Program-made: the position numbers and the translations under genes
Notes under the pieces: model-generated
Database searches by the model: none
Told to the model about the DNA's origin: nothing
The model's input: only the letters and a program-made list of their open reading frames with translations
From: an uncultured Flavobacteriaceae bacterium
Lineage (GTDB): Bacteria > Bacteroidota > Bacteroidia > Flavobacteriales > Flavobacteriaceae
Direction of reading: 5' to 3'
Assembly (NCBI GenBank): GCA_947487895.1
Contig: CANKYF010000008.1
Coordinates: 62,001-126,000 of the forward strand
DNA length: 64,000 nucleotides
In this document: piece after piece, positions 53,558 to 62,828 of the stretch
How the letters are laid out: every line of letters starts with the position of its first letter
Numbering within the stretch: position 1 is the first letter of the stretch

Positions 53558-53596
53558 CAATTGTTGTCTGTATAATTTTATTTTAAAAACTTAAAA

Positions 53597-54454
53597 ATGA
53601 AGCATGTTGTAATTATTGTTATCATTATTTGTGTGCAAGGTGCCTTTGCTCAAGATTTAACCATTCCTCCTAAAAACTATGTAGATTCTGTAAAAATTGA
53701 AAACGCAGCAAAGCGAAAAACTATAAAATTTCCGTTATCAGATCAGAGTAATTCTAAAAATTGGAAATTGCTTAAGAAGTTTTCGGATGAATTTGATACT
53801 GAAAAATTAAATAAATCTAAATGGTACCCTAATAATCCAAAATGGAAAGGAAGGCAGCCAACATACTTTCATGGTTCTAATGTAAGTCTAGAAAATGATG
53901 AATTGGTGATAAGGGTAAATAAACATGGAAAAGAAACATTACCAGATGGTTATACACATTCAACTGGGTTTATAAAAAGTAAAAAGAAATTTTTATATGG
54001 CTATTTTGAAGCAGAAGTTAAATTAATGGATGCCCCTTGGGTCTCTGGGTTTTGGATGACCAATGTTTCAAAAGATTGGTGGACAGAGATTGATATATGT
54101 GAAAATGCCCCTGGATTGTACTACAACCGACATGATTTAAATTCTAATATTCATGTATTTAGAGCTCCTAAAGATAAAGGTGATGTGAAAAAACATTTTT
54201 CAAGAACAAAAAAATATTATTTCCCATTAGAGTTACAAGCCAATTATCATGTTTGGGGATTAGAATGGACGCCAGAATATATAAGATTTTATATTGATGG
54301 TATGTTATTTAGAGAAGCCAAAAATACACACTGGCACCAACCTTTAGAAGTTAATTTTAATTGCGAATCCAATAAGTGGTTTGGAGCTTTACCTGATGAT
54401 AATAGATTAGATGGCGAATATCATGTGAAATACTTTAGGGTATGGGAACAATAG
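53597..54454 (+). CDS. Glycoside hydrolase family 16 (agarase/porphyranase/carrageenase-type)
   Basis: A 285-residue secreted enzyme with signal peptide MKHVVIIVIIICVQGAFAQ. The catalytic domain starts at KKFSDEFDTEKLNKSKW and includes NVSLENDELVIRV, GFIKSKKKFLYGYFEAEVKL and the catalytic core WWTEIDICENAPG, which has the E-x-D-x-x-E triad of retaining GH16 enzymes. The fold pattern and lack of laminarinase features (WPAxWMLP) place it near the sulfated-galactan-active GH16 enzymes, but the substrate is unresolved. A terminator separates it from the beta-helix genes. Confidence 0.88.
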   Translation: MKHVVIIVIIICVQGAFAQDLTIPPKNYVDSVKIENAAKRKTIKFPLSDQSNSKNWKLLKKFSDEFDTEKLNKSKWYPNNPKWKGRQPTYFHGSNVSLENDELVIRVNKHGKETLPDGYTHSTGFIKSKKKFLYGYFEAEVKLMDAPWVSGFWMTNVSKDWWTEIDICENAPGLYYNRHDLNSNIHVFRAPKDKGDVKKHFSRTKKYYFPLELQANYHVWGLEWTPEYIRFYIDGMLFREAKNTHWHQPLEVNFNCESNKWFGALPDDNRLDGEYHVKYFRVWEQ

Positions 54455-54456
54455 TT

Positions 54457-54640
54457 TGTCATTCTGAGGGAGGAACGACCGTAAGAATCTGTTAAATCTT
54501 TAGAACTTTCTTGTTTAGTTCATACATATCCAAACAAATAGATTGTTACGTCACTGCGTTCCTCACAATGACGTATTTACTGTTGCGTCACTAATTAAGA
54601 TTTTTTGTGAAATTCTGAAATAAGTTCAGAATGATGACAA
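54457..54640. repeat. Dispersed REP-like inverted element between convergent genes
   Basis: The block starts TGTCATTCTGAGGGAGG directly after the GH16 stop codon, contains ACGTCA...TGACGT (54548-54574) around GCGTTCCTCACAA, and ends with an exact inverted pair ATTCTGAA/TTCAGAAT (54612-54632) plus GATGAC. The mix of GTCATTCTGAG and TTCCTCACAATGACG strings is typical of flavobacterial intergenic repeats. It fills the whole gap up to the end of GH105. Confidence 0.75.
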
Positions 54641-54648
54641 AACTTCAA

Positions 54649-55761
54649 TTAACTTTTCAACATTTTATAAATCTCTGCACCAGCTGCCAAAAATGCACCG
54701 GTACCATAAACTTCTGTTTTGTCTGACCAAGCTTTCCCTGGAGCAGCTCCAATAGGTTGTACATAACCTAACATGCCATCTTTTGTAATATGGCTACATA
54801 AGCTATTCCAAGCCCGTTCAACATGAGGTAGATAAGTAGCTTTGTCCAACAATCCATTATTAATACCCCAAGCTAATCCAAAAGTGAAGAAGGAAGTGCC
54901 ACTAGTTTCTGGAGTAGGATAAACATCCTGACTTAATAAACTCATAGACCAATGTCCAGCAGGAGTTTGAATTTTAATTAATTTTTCAGCCATTTTTAGA
55001 TAAATGTCTTTAAAGTATTTGTACTCCTTAGAATCTGATTTATACTCATCTAATAAAAGTGCTAAACCTCCAAAAACCCAACCATTTCCTCTAGACCAAA
55101 ATATTTTTCTACCATGTGCTAATTTGCCAATATAGCTATTGTCTCTATAAAATAGATTTTCATCAAAATCGTATAAATGTTGTTTGGTGGCTTCATATTC
55201 TTTCATCATCCAATCAGAATATTTTTTATCGCCTGTAACGTTTGAGAGTTTTGCAGCAACGGGAGGTGCCATAAATAGGGCGTCACACCAAGTCCAACGT
55301 TCCAAATGTTTATAATTATCTAGTGTAATGGGTTGTTTACTTGGGTTTTCTAATATGTAATCAAAACTATTTATGGTTTTTTGAATCATATTGGAGTCGT
55401 CATACTTCCTGTATAATTCAATATACATTTGCCCTACAGCATGATCATCAGCATGATAAGGTCTTCTATAAAGTTTCCAGTTTTGTTCTTCACCAATAGA
55501 TTTTAACCACTTCCAATATTTGCTACTTTTTACAGTTTCAGCATGTTTTACCATACCAACATATAAAGCAGCGTTGGTCCAATCTGCTATATGATGTGGT
55601 TTTTTTCTTCCGCTAAAAGTGTCTCTAAAATGTTCAATTTGCCAATCTGCAACACGCTTCATTTCTTTTTTTACATTAGAAGGTTTTAATGATTGTCCGA
55701 AGAAAATAGAAACTGCGAATAAAGTAAGTACAAATGATAAACAATACTTAATAGATTTCAT
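54649..55761 (-). CDS. Glycoside hydrolase family 105 (unsaturated uronyl hydrolase)
   Basis: A 370-residue exported (alpha/alpha)6-barrel enzyme with signal MKSIKYCLSFVLTLFAVSIFFGQ. It hydrolyses the 4,5-unsaturated uronic acid at the non-reducing end of oligosaccharides made by a polysaccharide lyase. Active-site features are ADDHAVGQMYIELY, ERWTWCDALFMAPP with the catalytic Asp, and FWSRGNGWVFGGL. The presence of GH105 implies a lyase acting on a uronic acid polymer such as ulvan or a rhamnogalacturonan-like glycan; no lyase is proven in the window. The gene is convergent with GH16 and divergent from the sulfatase gene. Confidence 0.92.
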   Translation of the reverse strand: MKSIKYCLSFVLTLFAVSIFFGQSLKPSNVKKEMKRVADWQIEHFRDTFSGRKKPHHIADWTNAALYVGMVKHAETVKSSKYWKWLKSIGEEQNWKLYRRPYHADDHAVGQMYIELYRKYDDSNMIQKTINSFDYILENPSKQPITLDNYKHLERWTWCDALFMAPPVAAKLSNVTGDKKYSDWMMKEYEATKQHLYDFDENLFYRDNSYIGKLAHGRKIFWSRGNGWVFGGLALLLDEYKSDSKEYKYFKDIYLKMAEKLIKIQTPAGHWSMSLLSQDVYPTPETSGTSFFTFGLAWGINNGLLDKATYLPHVERAWNSLCSHITKDGMLGYVQPIGAAPGKAWSDKTEVYGTGAFLAAGAEIYKMLKS

Positions 55762-56167
55762 GTGGAAATATTATGTTTTAATTTAGCTAATATATAAAAA
55801 AAAACAATCGATTGTATTTTATATTTATACTCATTAATAATGAAATTTTACTATTAGTTTTCACTCAAAATATTTGTGAAAATTAACTATTAATAAGAGG
55901 AAAATAATAGTCTTTTTATCAAATAGGTGTTTTTTAGTCAAAAGTAAGGACGTATAGATTTAAATTAGTTTGTTTATATATTGTTTTTTAACTCGTTATG
56001 TGTTTTTTTGTCTTTTATTTTATGAATGTATTAATTACAGCCTTAAAAAATTACCCTATGATTATAGAGTAATAAAATTGATTAATTGTATTAATAAAAA
56101 CATTTGTGATACTGTATTTTTTGAAATAAATTGATTTTTACAAACCAAAACTAACTATTAAGTAATT
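55762..56167. other. Divergent intergenic region with a 12-bp palindrome
   Basis: About 400 bases of AT-rich DNA between GH105 and the first sulfatase gene, presumably containing both promoters. A perfect palindrome ACAATCGATTGT lies at 55804-55815, with a central CG step as in LacI-family operators. No ORF or RNA was recognised. Confidence 0.45.
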
Positions 56168-57829
56168 ATGATGAAAAGGTCATTAGTTATAGTACTTCTA
56201 TTTGTACTTATTTGTTCCTGTGATAAGAGAGGTAATCAGGAAACGAAAACTCAAAAACCAAATATTATTTATGTGATGTCTGATGACCATACTTCGCAAG
56301 CATTTGGGATCTATAAAAGTAGATTAGCAAGCTTAAATCCAACACCTACTTTAGATAAAATTGCAAATGAAGGGATGATTTTTGATAACTGTTTCGTAAC
56401 AAATTCTATTTGTACGCCAAGTAGGGCAACTATTATAACAGGACAATACAGTCAAGCCAATGGTGTATTAGATTTAGAAGGACATATTGAGCCAGAAAGG
56501 CAATATTTACCTCAAGAAATGAAAAAACTGGGTTATGAAACTGCCATTATAGGTAAGTGGCACTTAGAAAGAGAACCTGCTTCTTTTGATCATTATACTG
56601 TTTTACCAGGACAAGGTAAATATCACAACCCATCTTTTATTACGCAAGGAGATAAGCCATGGCCAGAAAATACAATTGAAACTAAAGGTCACTCAAGTGA
56701 TATGATCACAGATATCTCCCTAGATTGGATAAAAAACAAAAGAGATGAAAACAAACCATTCTTTTTAATGCATCACTTTAAAGCGCCACATGACGATTTT
56801 GAATTTGCCCCGCGTTATAAAGATTATTTAGAAGATACTCATATCCCAGAACCAGCAAGTTTATATGATAATGGAAATAATGGTTCTGTGGCTACAAGAG
56901 GTATTAACGATTCATTAATTCATGATATAGGGTCTTCAGTATCTAAAAGAAATACTATAAGAGGCATGTGGATGCGCCTTTGGAGTGGTGAATATACAGA
57001 AATTTCAAATCCACAGTTCGATCCTTCAAAACGTATAAAAGAAGGAATGAGCGATAGAGAGTTTACCCATGAAACCTACCAAGAGTATTTAAAAAGATAT
57101 TTACGTTGTGTAAAAGGAGTAGATGATAATATGGCGCGTTTGGTACAATTTTTAAAAGACGAAGGGTTGTACGATAATACCATAATTGTATATACAGGAG
57201 ACCAAGGATTTATGTTAGGAGAACATGATTATATAGATAAACGTTGGATGTATGAAGAATCATTAAGAATGCCATTTTTTGTAAGGTATCCTAAATCAAT
57301 TAAGGCAGGTTCTAGAACAAATGCAATTATTAATAATAGTGATTTTGCACCAACTTTAATAGAGATGGCAGGAGGAAAAACACCAGAGTATATGCAAGGA
57401 AATAGTTTTAAAACTATTTTAGAAACAGGTGAAGAACCAGAAAATTGGCAGCAATCTTCTTACTACAGATATTGGATGCATATGGCACATGCGCATGCAA
57501 ATCCTGCACATTTTGGGATAAGAACTAAAAAGTATAAACTTATATTTTTCTACGGAAAGTATTGGGTAGATACAGATGATCCTAAAGCAGAATGGAATAC
57601 AAAAAGTTGGGGAAATAGATTTACCTATCACACTCCGGTGGCTTGGGAATTCTATGATTTGGAAAATGATCCTAAAGAAATGAATAACCTTTATACAGAC
57701 CCTGCCTACAAAGATATTATTGCTAATTTAAAAGATCAACTTGTAGAGAAACGTAAGGAATTAAATGAAGAAGACAATGAAAACTTCCCGCACATACAAG
57801 AAGTAATAAATAAACACTGGAACGATTAA
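56168..57829 (+). CDS. S1-type sulfatase lipoprotein
   Basis: A 553-residue sulfatase anchored by a lipoprotein signal (LLFVLICSC, followed by DKRGNQ). The formylglycine site is SICTPSRATIITGQ (C-T-P-S-R, about residues 77-81); PNIIYVMSDDHTSQAFG is the N-terminal metal site and TIIVYTGDQGFMLGEHD the C-terminal metal site. It removes sulfate from a glycan; the S1 subfamily is not determined. The GH3 gene follows after 19 bases and the pair is co-transcribed. Maturation needs a formylglycine-generating enzyme or anSME encoded elsewhere. Confidence 0.94.
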   Translation: MMKRSLVIVLLFVLICSCDKRGNQETKTQKPNIIYVMSDDHTSQAFGIYKSRLASLNPTPTLDKIANEGMIFDNCFVTNSICTPSRATIITGQYSQANGVLDLEGHIEPERQYLPQEMKKLGYETAIIGKWHLEREPASFDHYTVLPGQGKYHNPSFITQGDKPWPENTIETKGHSSDMITDISLDWIKNKRDENKPFFLMHHFKAPHDDFEFAPRYKDYLEDTHIPEPASLYDNGNNGSVATRGINDSLIHDIGSSVSKRNTIRGMWMRLWSGEYTEISNPQFDPSKRIKEGMSDREFTHETYQEYLKRYLRCVKGVDDNMARLVQFLKDEGLYDNTIIVYTGDQGFMLGEHDYIDKRWMYEESLRMPFFVRYPKSIKAGSRTNAIINNSDFAPTLIEMAGGKTPEYMQGNSFKTILETGEEPENWQQSSYYRYWMHMAHAHANPAHFGIRTKKYKLIFFYGKYWVDTDDPKAEWNTKSWGNRFTYHTPVAWEFYDLENDPKEMNNLYTDPAYKDIIANLKDQLVEKRKELNEEDNENFPHIQEVINKHWND

Positions 57830-57848
57830 TTCTTCAGGAAAAAATATA

Positions 57849-60062
57849 ATGAAAAAAGTAACGAACCTATTCGCATTAGTTTGCATATCAATTTTTTTAA
57901 CGTCATTTTTTAACTGCAAAGAAAATAAGCCGCAAGAAAAAGAAGTAATAGAAATTGTAGAAACAAAATTTCCTTGGCAGAATACAAAGTTTTCTATAAA
58001 TGAAAGAGTAGATACCTTAATAAAGGAAATGACTTTAGAAGAAAAGTGTTCTCAAATGCTAGACGTTTGCTCACCTATTGAACGTTTAGACATTCCCGAG
58101 TATAATTGGTGGAATGAAGCGTTGCATGGTGTAGCAAGAAACGGAAGAGCTACTGTTTTTCCGCAAGCTATTGGATTAGGAGCTACATTTGATGAAGAAT
58201 TAATTCAGCGCGTTGGAACTGTTATTTCTGATGAAGCCAGAGCTAAATACAACGAAGCTATTAAAATAGGCAACCGCAGTAGGTATGCAGGGTTAACATT
58301 TTGGTCACCAAACGTAAATATTTTTAGAGATGCACGTTGGGGACGCGGTCAAGAAACTTACGGAGAAGACCCTTATTTAACCAGTAGAATTGGAGTGTCT
58401 TTTGTTAAAGGCTTACAAGGCAATGACCCTAATTATATAAAAGCGGCAGCTTGTGCAAAACACTACGCAGTCCACAGTGGACCAGAAGAGTTCAGGCATG
58501 AATTTAATGCTGTGGTATCTCAAAAGGATTTATACGAAACCTATTTACCTGCTTTTAAAGCTTTAGTACAAGAGGCTAATGTAGAAGGTGTCATGGGTGC
58601 TTACAACAGAACGCAGGGACAGCCTTGTTGTGGTAGCCCTTTCTTATTACAAGATATTTTAAGAGATGATTGGGGGTTTGATGGGTATATTGTTTCAGAT
58701 TGTGGTGCTGTTTCAGATTTTCATCGTTTTCATAAAGTAACAAACACTCCTGAAGAATCTGCTGCCTTGGCATTAAAAGCGGGAACAAATATCAATTGTG
58801 GTAATGTTTACAGTGTTTTAAAAAGTGCTCTAAAGCAAGGATTAATTACAGAAGACTTGATAGATACTCGCTTAAAAGAAAATTTAATGACACGTTTCAA
58901 ACTAGGACTCTTTGATCCTGTTGGTTCGGGACCTTATGACAGTTTGGATGCAACTGTAGTAGATTCTGAAGCAAATAGAAAAATAGCCAGAGAAGCTGCT
59001 CAAAAGTCAATAGTATTATTAAAGAATGATAATGTACTTCCGTTAGATAAAAATATTAAAACTTTATATGTTGTGGGACCTAATGCTTCAAACGAAGAAG
59101 TTTTATTAGGGAATTATTACGGATTAACAAGTAATACCCAAACAATACTTGATGGTATAGTGGGCAAAGTGAGCCTAGGAACTAGTATTAACTATAAATC
59201 GGGAGTATTACCTTTTAGAAAGAATGTAAATCCAATAGATTGGTCTACTGGTGAAGCAGGAAAATCTGATGCTTGTATCGCAGTTATGGGGATTTCTGCA
59301 TTATTAGAAGGTGAAGAAGGTGAAGCGATTGCATCTAGTGAAAAAGGAGATAGAACACAACTTAAACTACCTCAAAATCAAATTGATTATATAAAGAAAA
59401 TTAAACGTCAAACTGATAAACCTTTAATTTTGGTTTTAACAGGTGGTAGCCCCATTGCTATTCCTGAATTGCATGATATTGTTGATGCTATTTTATTTGT
59501 TTGGTATCCAGGTGAAGAAGGAGGAAATGCTGTAGCTGATGTTATTTTTGGTGATGTTGCACCTTCGGGAAAACTACCAATTACATTTCCAAAATCTGTA
59601 GATCAATTACCACCTTACGAAGATTATAACATGAAAGGTAGAACCTATAAATATATGACAGAAGAACCTTTGTATCCTTTTGGTTTCGGATTGTCATATA
59701 CCTCATTTGAATACAAGAATTTGAAGATTGATGATAATTACAATGCAACAGTTGAGGTTTTAAATACAGGTAAATTACCTTCGGAAGAAGTTGTACAGTT
59801 ATACATTAGTTCTCCATTAGCAGGCTCTGAAGATCCTATTTACGATTTAAAATCTTTCAAAAGAATTTCAATAGAACCAGGTAAAAGCAAGACAATAAGT
59901 TTTAAATTGCGTAAATCAACATTCCATCAATTCAGTGAAAATGGAGAAGCAATTTTAAGAGATGGAACCTATACAGTTTATGCAGGAGGTGCTTTACCAT
60001 CCCAAAGAAGTTTAAACCTTGGGGCTTCACAAGCTGCAAGTGTGAAATTTAAAGTGAAATAA
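57849..60062 (+). CDS. Glycoside hydrolase family 3, beta-xylosidase-like
   Basis: A 737-residue exported enzyme; the start has a hydrophobic signal with a possible lipoprotein cysteine (TSFFNC). The catalytic nucleophile is in GFDGYIVSDCGAVSDFHRF (SDC) and the TIM-barrel begins EYNWWNEALHGVARNGRATVFP, which is the layout of xylan beta-xylosidase-type GH3. The C-terminal region carries the (alpha/beta)6 sandwich (GEEGEAIASSEKGDR) and a Fn3-like domain. It would cleave terminal xylose or glucose residues from the desulfated oligosaccharide. It sits between sulfatases in the same operon. Confidence 0.93.
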   Translation: MKKVTNLFALVCISIFLTSFFNCKENKPQEKEVIEIVETKFPWQNTKFSINERVDTLIKEMTLEEKCSQMLDVCSPIERLDIPEYNWWNEALHGVARNGRATVFPQAIGLGATFDEELIQRVGTVISDEARAKYNEAIKIGNRSRYAGLTFWSPNVNIFRDARWGRGQETYGEDPYLTSRIGVSFVKGLQGNDPNYIKAAACAKHYAVHSGPEEFRHEFNAVVSQKDLYETYLPAFKALVQEANVEGVMGAYNRTQGQPCCGSPFLLQDILRDDWGFDGYIVSDCGAVSDFHRFHKVTNTPEESAALALKAGTNINCGNVYSVLKSALKQGLITEDLIDTRLKENLMTRFKLGLFDPVGSGPYDSLDATVVDSEANRKIAREAAQKSIVLLKNDNVLPLDKNIKTLYVVGPNASNEEVLLGNYYGLTSNTQTILDGIVGKVSLGTSINYKSGVLPFRKNVNPIDWSTGEAGKSDACIAVMGISALLEGEEGEAIASSEKGDRTQLKLPQNQIDYIKKIKRQTDKPLILVLTGGSPIAIPELHDIVDAILFVWYPGEEGGNAVADVIFGDVAPSGKLPITFPKSVDQLPPYEDYNMKGRTYKYMTEEPLYPFGFGLSYTSFEYKNLKIDDNYNATVEVLNTGKLPSEEVVQLYISSPLAGSEDPIYDLKSFKRISIEPGKSKTISFKLRKSTFHQFSENGEAILRDGTYTVYAGGALPSQRSLNLGASQAASVKFKVK

Positions 60063-60157
60063 TTTACATCATTAAATGCTATAAATAATGCATTTGTAAT
60101 ACATTCTAAAACATATGTTGGCTTCAAAAGGTTTCATTACAATTAATTTTGAAAAAA

Positions 60158-61471
60158 ATGAAACTCATGAAGCCAATAGTTGTTTTAGTATTCTTTTTAA
60201 GATTATCTGTTTTTTCACAGGCTAATATTATTTTAATAGAATCTGACGATCAAAGTAACTTGGCGGTTGGTGCATATGGGTATGGTAACATCAAAACACC
60301 AAATATTGATTCTTTAGCTGAATCTGGTGTTTATTTTACCAATGCATATAATATGGGATGTTGGTCTCCCGCAGTGTGTATTCCTAGTAGAACTATGTTG
60401 TTCAACGGGGTACATTTATGGGAAGCTTCAAAAATAACAGCTAAAAAAGTGCCTGGTTTATCGTTAACTGAGCGTTTAAAGGAAAAAGGATACGATACTT
60501 ACTTTACAGGCAAATGGCATGCCTTAGGAAAATCTGCCAAAAAAACATTTGATCATTACGGCACAATTACTCCAGGGCAATTAAAAACCTATAATTCTCC
60601 CGAAGGCCACTATACTGATATTGTAGGGAATGAAGCGGTTTCGTTTATTAAAGATGCTGCTAAAAAAGAGAATCCATTCTTTTTATATGTTGCTTTTAAT
60701 GCACCTCATGTACCAAGACAAACAGAGCAAAGGTATTATGATATGTACCCAAAAAAGGACGTAAAACTACCACCGAGTGTAAAGAAGGGACCTTTACATC
60801 CGCATATTAAATATAATTATACATCATCTCCATTAAATCCTAATACCATGAGAGGGCGTTATCAACAAAATAATGCTATGGTAACCCATATGGATGATAG
60901 AATTGGTGGAATTTTAAATGAACTCAAGCAACAAGGACTTTATGAAAATTCTATTATCATTTTCATGTCAGATCATGGGATTAATTTTGGCGAAAATGGT
61001 GTAGCAGGAAAAGTGTGTTTATATGATGTTAGTGCAAAAGCACCATTAATTATTACTGGTCCTGGGATTCCTAAAAAAAAGAAACTAAATCAACGCTTGT
61101 ATTTGCAAGATATCTACCCAACTATTCTAGATTTAATAGGTGCAGAAATCCCTGAATATATAGATTTTAAATCTTTGAAAACGACCATAACCACAACCTC
61201 AAAAAAAGATGTATATAACTCAATTTATTTAGCCATGTTTGATGACCAGAGAAGCATTATACAAGGGGATTATAAATTGATAATGTATCCAAAAGCCAAA
61301 GTAGCAGAATTATATAATATTAAAAAAGATACATGGGAAACTAATGATTTAATGGCTAAACCTAGTTCAAGTTCTATTGTAAAAAAACTTTTAAAAGAAT
61401 TTGTACAATGGCAAAACAAAACAGGTGATAAGTTAGATATTAAGTTAACATATTCAGAATACTTTAATTAA
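60158..61471 (+). CDS. S1-type sulfatase
   Basis: A 437-residue exported sulfatase. I chose ATG 60158 (MKLMKPIVVLVFFLRLSVFSQ) over the track TTG at 60149. The formylglycine motif is VCIPSRTMLFNG (C-I-P-S-R), and the metal-binding residues are in LIESDDQSNLAVGAYG and IIIFMSDHGINFGENG. The N-terminal part YGNIKTPNIDSLAESG is typical of the family. It lacks the lipobox of the first sulfatase and is probably periplasmic. GH43 follows after 18 bases. Confidence 0.92.
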   Translation: MKLMKPIVVLVFFLRLSVFSQANIILIESDDQSNLAVGAYGYGNIKTPNIDSLAESGVYFTNAYNMGCWSPAVCIPSRTMLFNGVHLWEASKITAKKVPGLSLTERLKEKGYDTYFTGKWHALGKSAKKTFDHYGTITPGQLKTYNSPEGHYTDIVGNEAVSFIKDAAKKENPFFLYVAFNAPHVPRQTEQRYYDMYPKKDVKLPPSVKKGPLHPHIKYNYTSSPLNPNTMRGRYQQNNAMVTHMDDRIGGILNELKQQGLYENSIIIFMSDHGINFGENGVAGKVCLYDVSAKAPLIITGPGIPKKKKLNQRLYLQDIYPTILDLIGAEIPEYIDFKSLKTTITTTSKKDVYNSIYLAMFDDQRSIIQGDYKLIMYPKAKVAELYNIKKDTWETNDLMAKPSSSSIVKKLLKEFVQWQNKTGDKLDIKLTYSEYFN

Positions 61472-61489
61472 AAATATAAAACCATACTA

Positions 61490-62827
61490 GTGAAAAAAAT
61501 ACTATTGTTCCTCTTAATTTGCATATTTACTCAAGTAATAACTGCTCAAAACCCTTTAGTAACTCATATTTATACAGCAGACCCAACAGCAAGAGTATTT
61601 GATGATAAATTATATGTGTATCCATCACATGATGTAATTCCTCCACAGGGAATTAAAGCGCCAAGATTCTGCATGCCAGATTATCATTTATTTTCTTTAG
61701 AAGGGGGTAATACTTGGAAAGACTATGGCGTTATTTTAGATCAAAATGAAGTGCCTTGGGGAGAAAAGAATTCCTTTGGAATGTGGGCTCCAGATTGTAT
61801 AAAGAAAGGAGATACCTATTACTATTATTATCCTGCAAAACCTCTAGACGGTTCGTCATTTAGGCGCATTGGTGTCGGTACATCTAAAAGCCCAACAGGT
61901 CCTTTTAAATGGGAGAAATCATATGTAAAAGGAGTGAATGGTATAGATCCTGGTTTGCTGTTAGATGATAACAATAAGGCCTATTTATATTTTGGAGGAG
62001 GAAAAGAATTATTTGTGGCTCCTCTAAAAGATAATATGAAAGAAATAGCTGCAAAACCTATTAAAGTTGAAGGTTTACCTGCTGGTTATAAAGAAGGTTC
62101 TTTTTGCTTTAAAAAAGACGGGAAATACTATTTTACATTTGCGCATGTGTTTCCTAATGAGGGGTATACTATAGGTTATGCTACAAGTGATAATCCGTTA
62201 GGGCCTTTTGAGTATCAAGGTAAAATAATGGACAACATAAATAATGGCACCAATCATCATTCTATAGTAAATTATAAAGGAAAATGGATTTTATTTTACC
62301 ACCATTGGCAAATAAGTGGTTTTAATAAGTTGAGGTCAATGTGTGCTGATTATATGGAGTTTAAAAAAGATGGGACAATAAAAACAGTAACGCCTACAAT
62401 GCGTGGTATTAATTCTCCAACCATAGGAGAAGAGATTCAGGTAGATAGACACAATGGGATTAAAGGAGCAAATACAAGTTTTGTAAGTAGTGATGAACCT
62501 ATGGGATGGATGGTTTGTGATACCAAAATGAATAGTACTGTACAATTTAATAGAGTTGATTTTGCTGATGGTTCTGCAACAAAAATGGAAGCAAGGATAG
62601 CTTGCGGACAACGCGTAGGGCATTTTGAAGTTAGAATTGGTAATGAAAAAGGAAAACTTATCGCCAAGTTTCCAATAGAATATACGGGAGGGTGGAGTAC
62701 TTGGAAAACTATAGAAACTCCTTTACTAGAAAAAGTAACAGGCAATCAAAATATTGTTGTGGTATTTGTGTCAGATTGGGGATCAACAAAAGCAGTTAAT
62801 CTAAATTGGTTAAAATTGATAAAGTAA
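61490..62827 (+). CDS. Glycoside hydrolase family 43 with C-terminal CBM6-like domain
   Basis: A 445-residue secreted enzyme starting at a GTG (61490; signal MKKILLFLLICIFTQVITAQ). The five-bladed propeller carries the GH43 acidic trio: ADPTARVFDDKLYVYPSHD (general base Asp), NGIDPGLLLDDNNKAYLYFGG (pKa-modulating Asp) and KEGSFCFKKDGKYYF (general acid Glu). The C-terminal 130 residues (GSATKMEARIACGQRVG, TGGWSTWKTIETPL, NLNWLKLIK) look like a CBM6. Typical activities are beta-xylosidase or alpha-arabinofuranosidase. It precedes the third sulfatase by 1 base, so one operon. Confidence 0.9.
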   Translation: MKKILLFLLICIFTQVITAQNPLVTHIYTADPTARVFDDKLYVYPSHDVIPPQGIKAPRFCMPDYHLFSLEGGNTWKDYGVILDQNEVPWGEKNSFGMWAPDCIKKGDTYYYYYPAKPLDGSSFRRIGVGTSKSPTGPFKWEKSYVKGVNGIDPGLLLDDNNKAYLYFGGGKELFVAPLKDNMKEIAAKPIKVEGLPAGYKEGSFCFKKDGKYYFTFAHVFPNEGYTIGYATSDNPLGPFEYQGKIMDNINNGTNHHSIVNYKGKWILFYHHWQISGFNKLRSMCADYMEFKKDGTIKTVTPTMRGINSPTIGEEIQVDRHNGIKGANTSFVSSDEPMGWMVCDTKMNSTVQFNRVDFADGSATKMEARIACGQRVGHFEVRIGNEKGKLIAKFPIEYTGGWSTWKTIETPLLEKVTGNQNIVVVFVSDWGSTKAVNLNWLKLIK

Positions 62828-62828
62828 T

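Noticed and set aside
53597-54454. Laminarinase assignment for the GH16 enzyme
   Set aside because: The triad EIDICE fits several GH16 groups, and the sulfatase-rich context and fold segments favour galactan-type enzymes; I kept the substrate open.
60073-60100. Terminator after GH3
   Set aside because: The AAATGC/GCATTT stem is only 6 bp with a long loop and no T-run; read-through to the next sulfatase is more likely.
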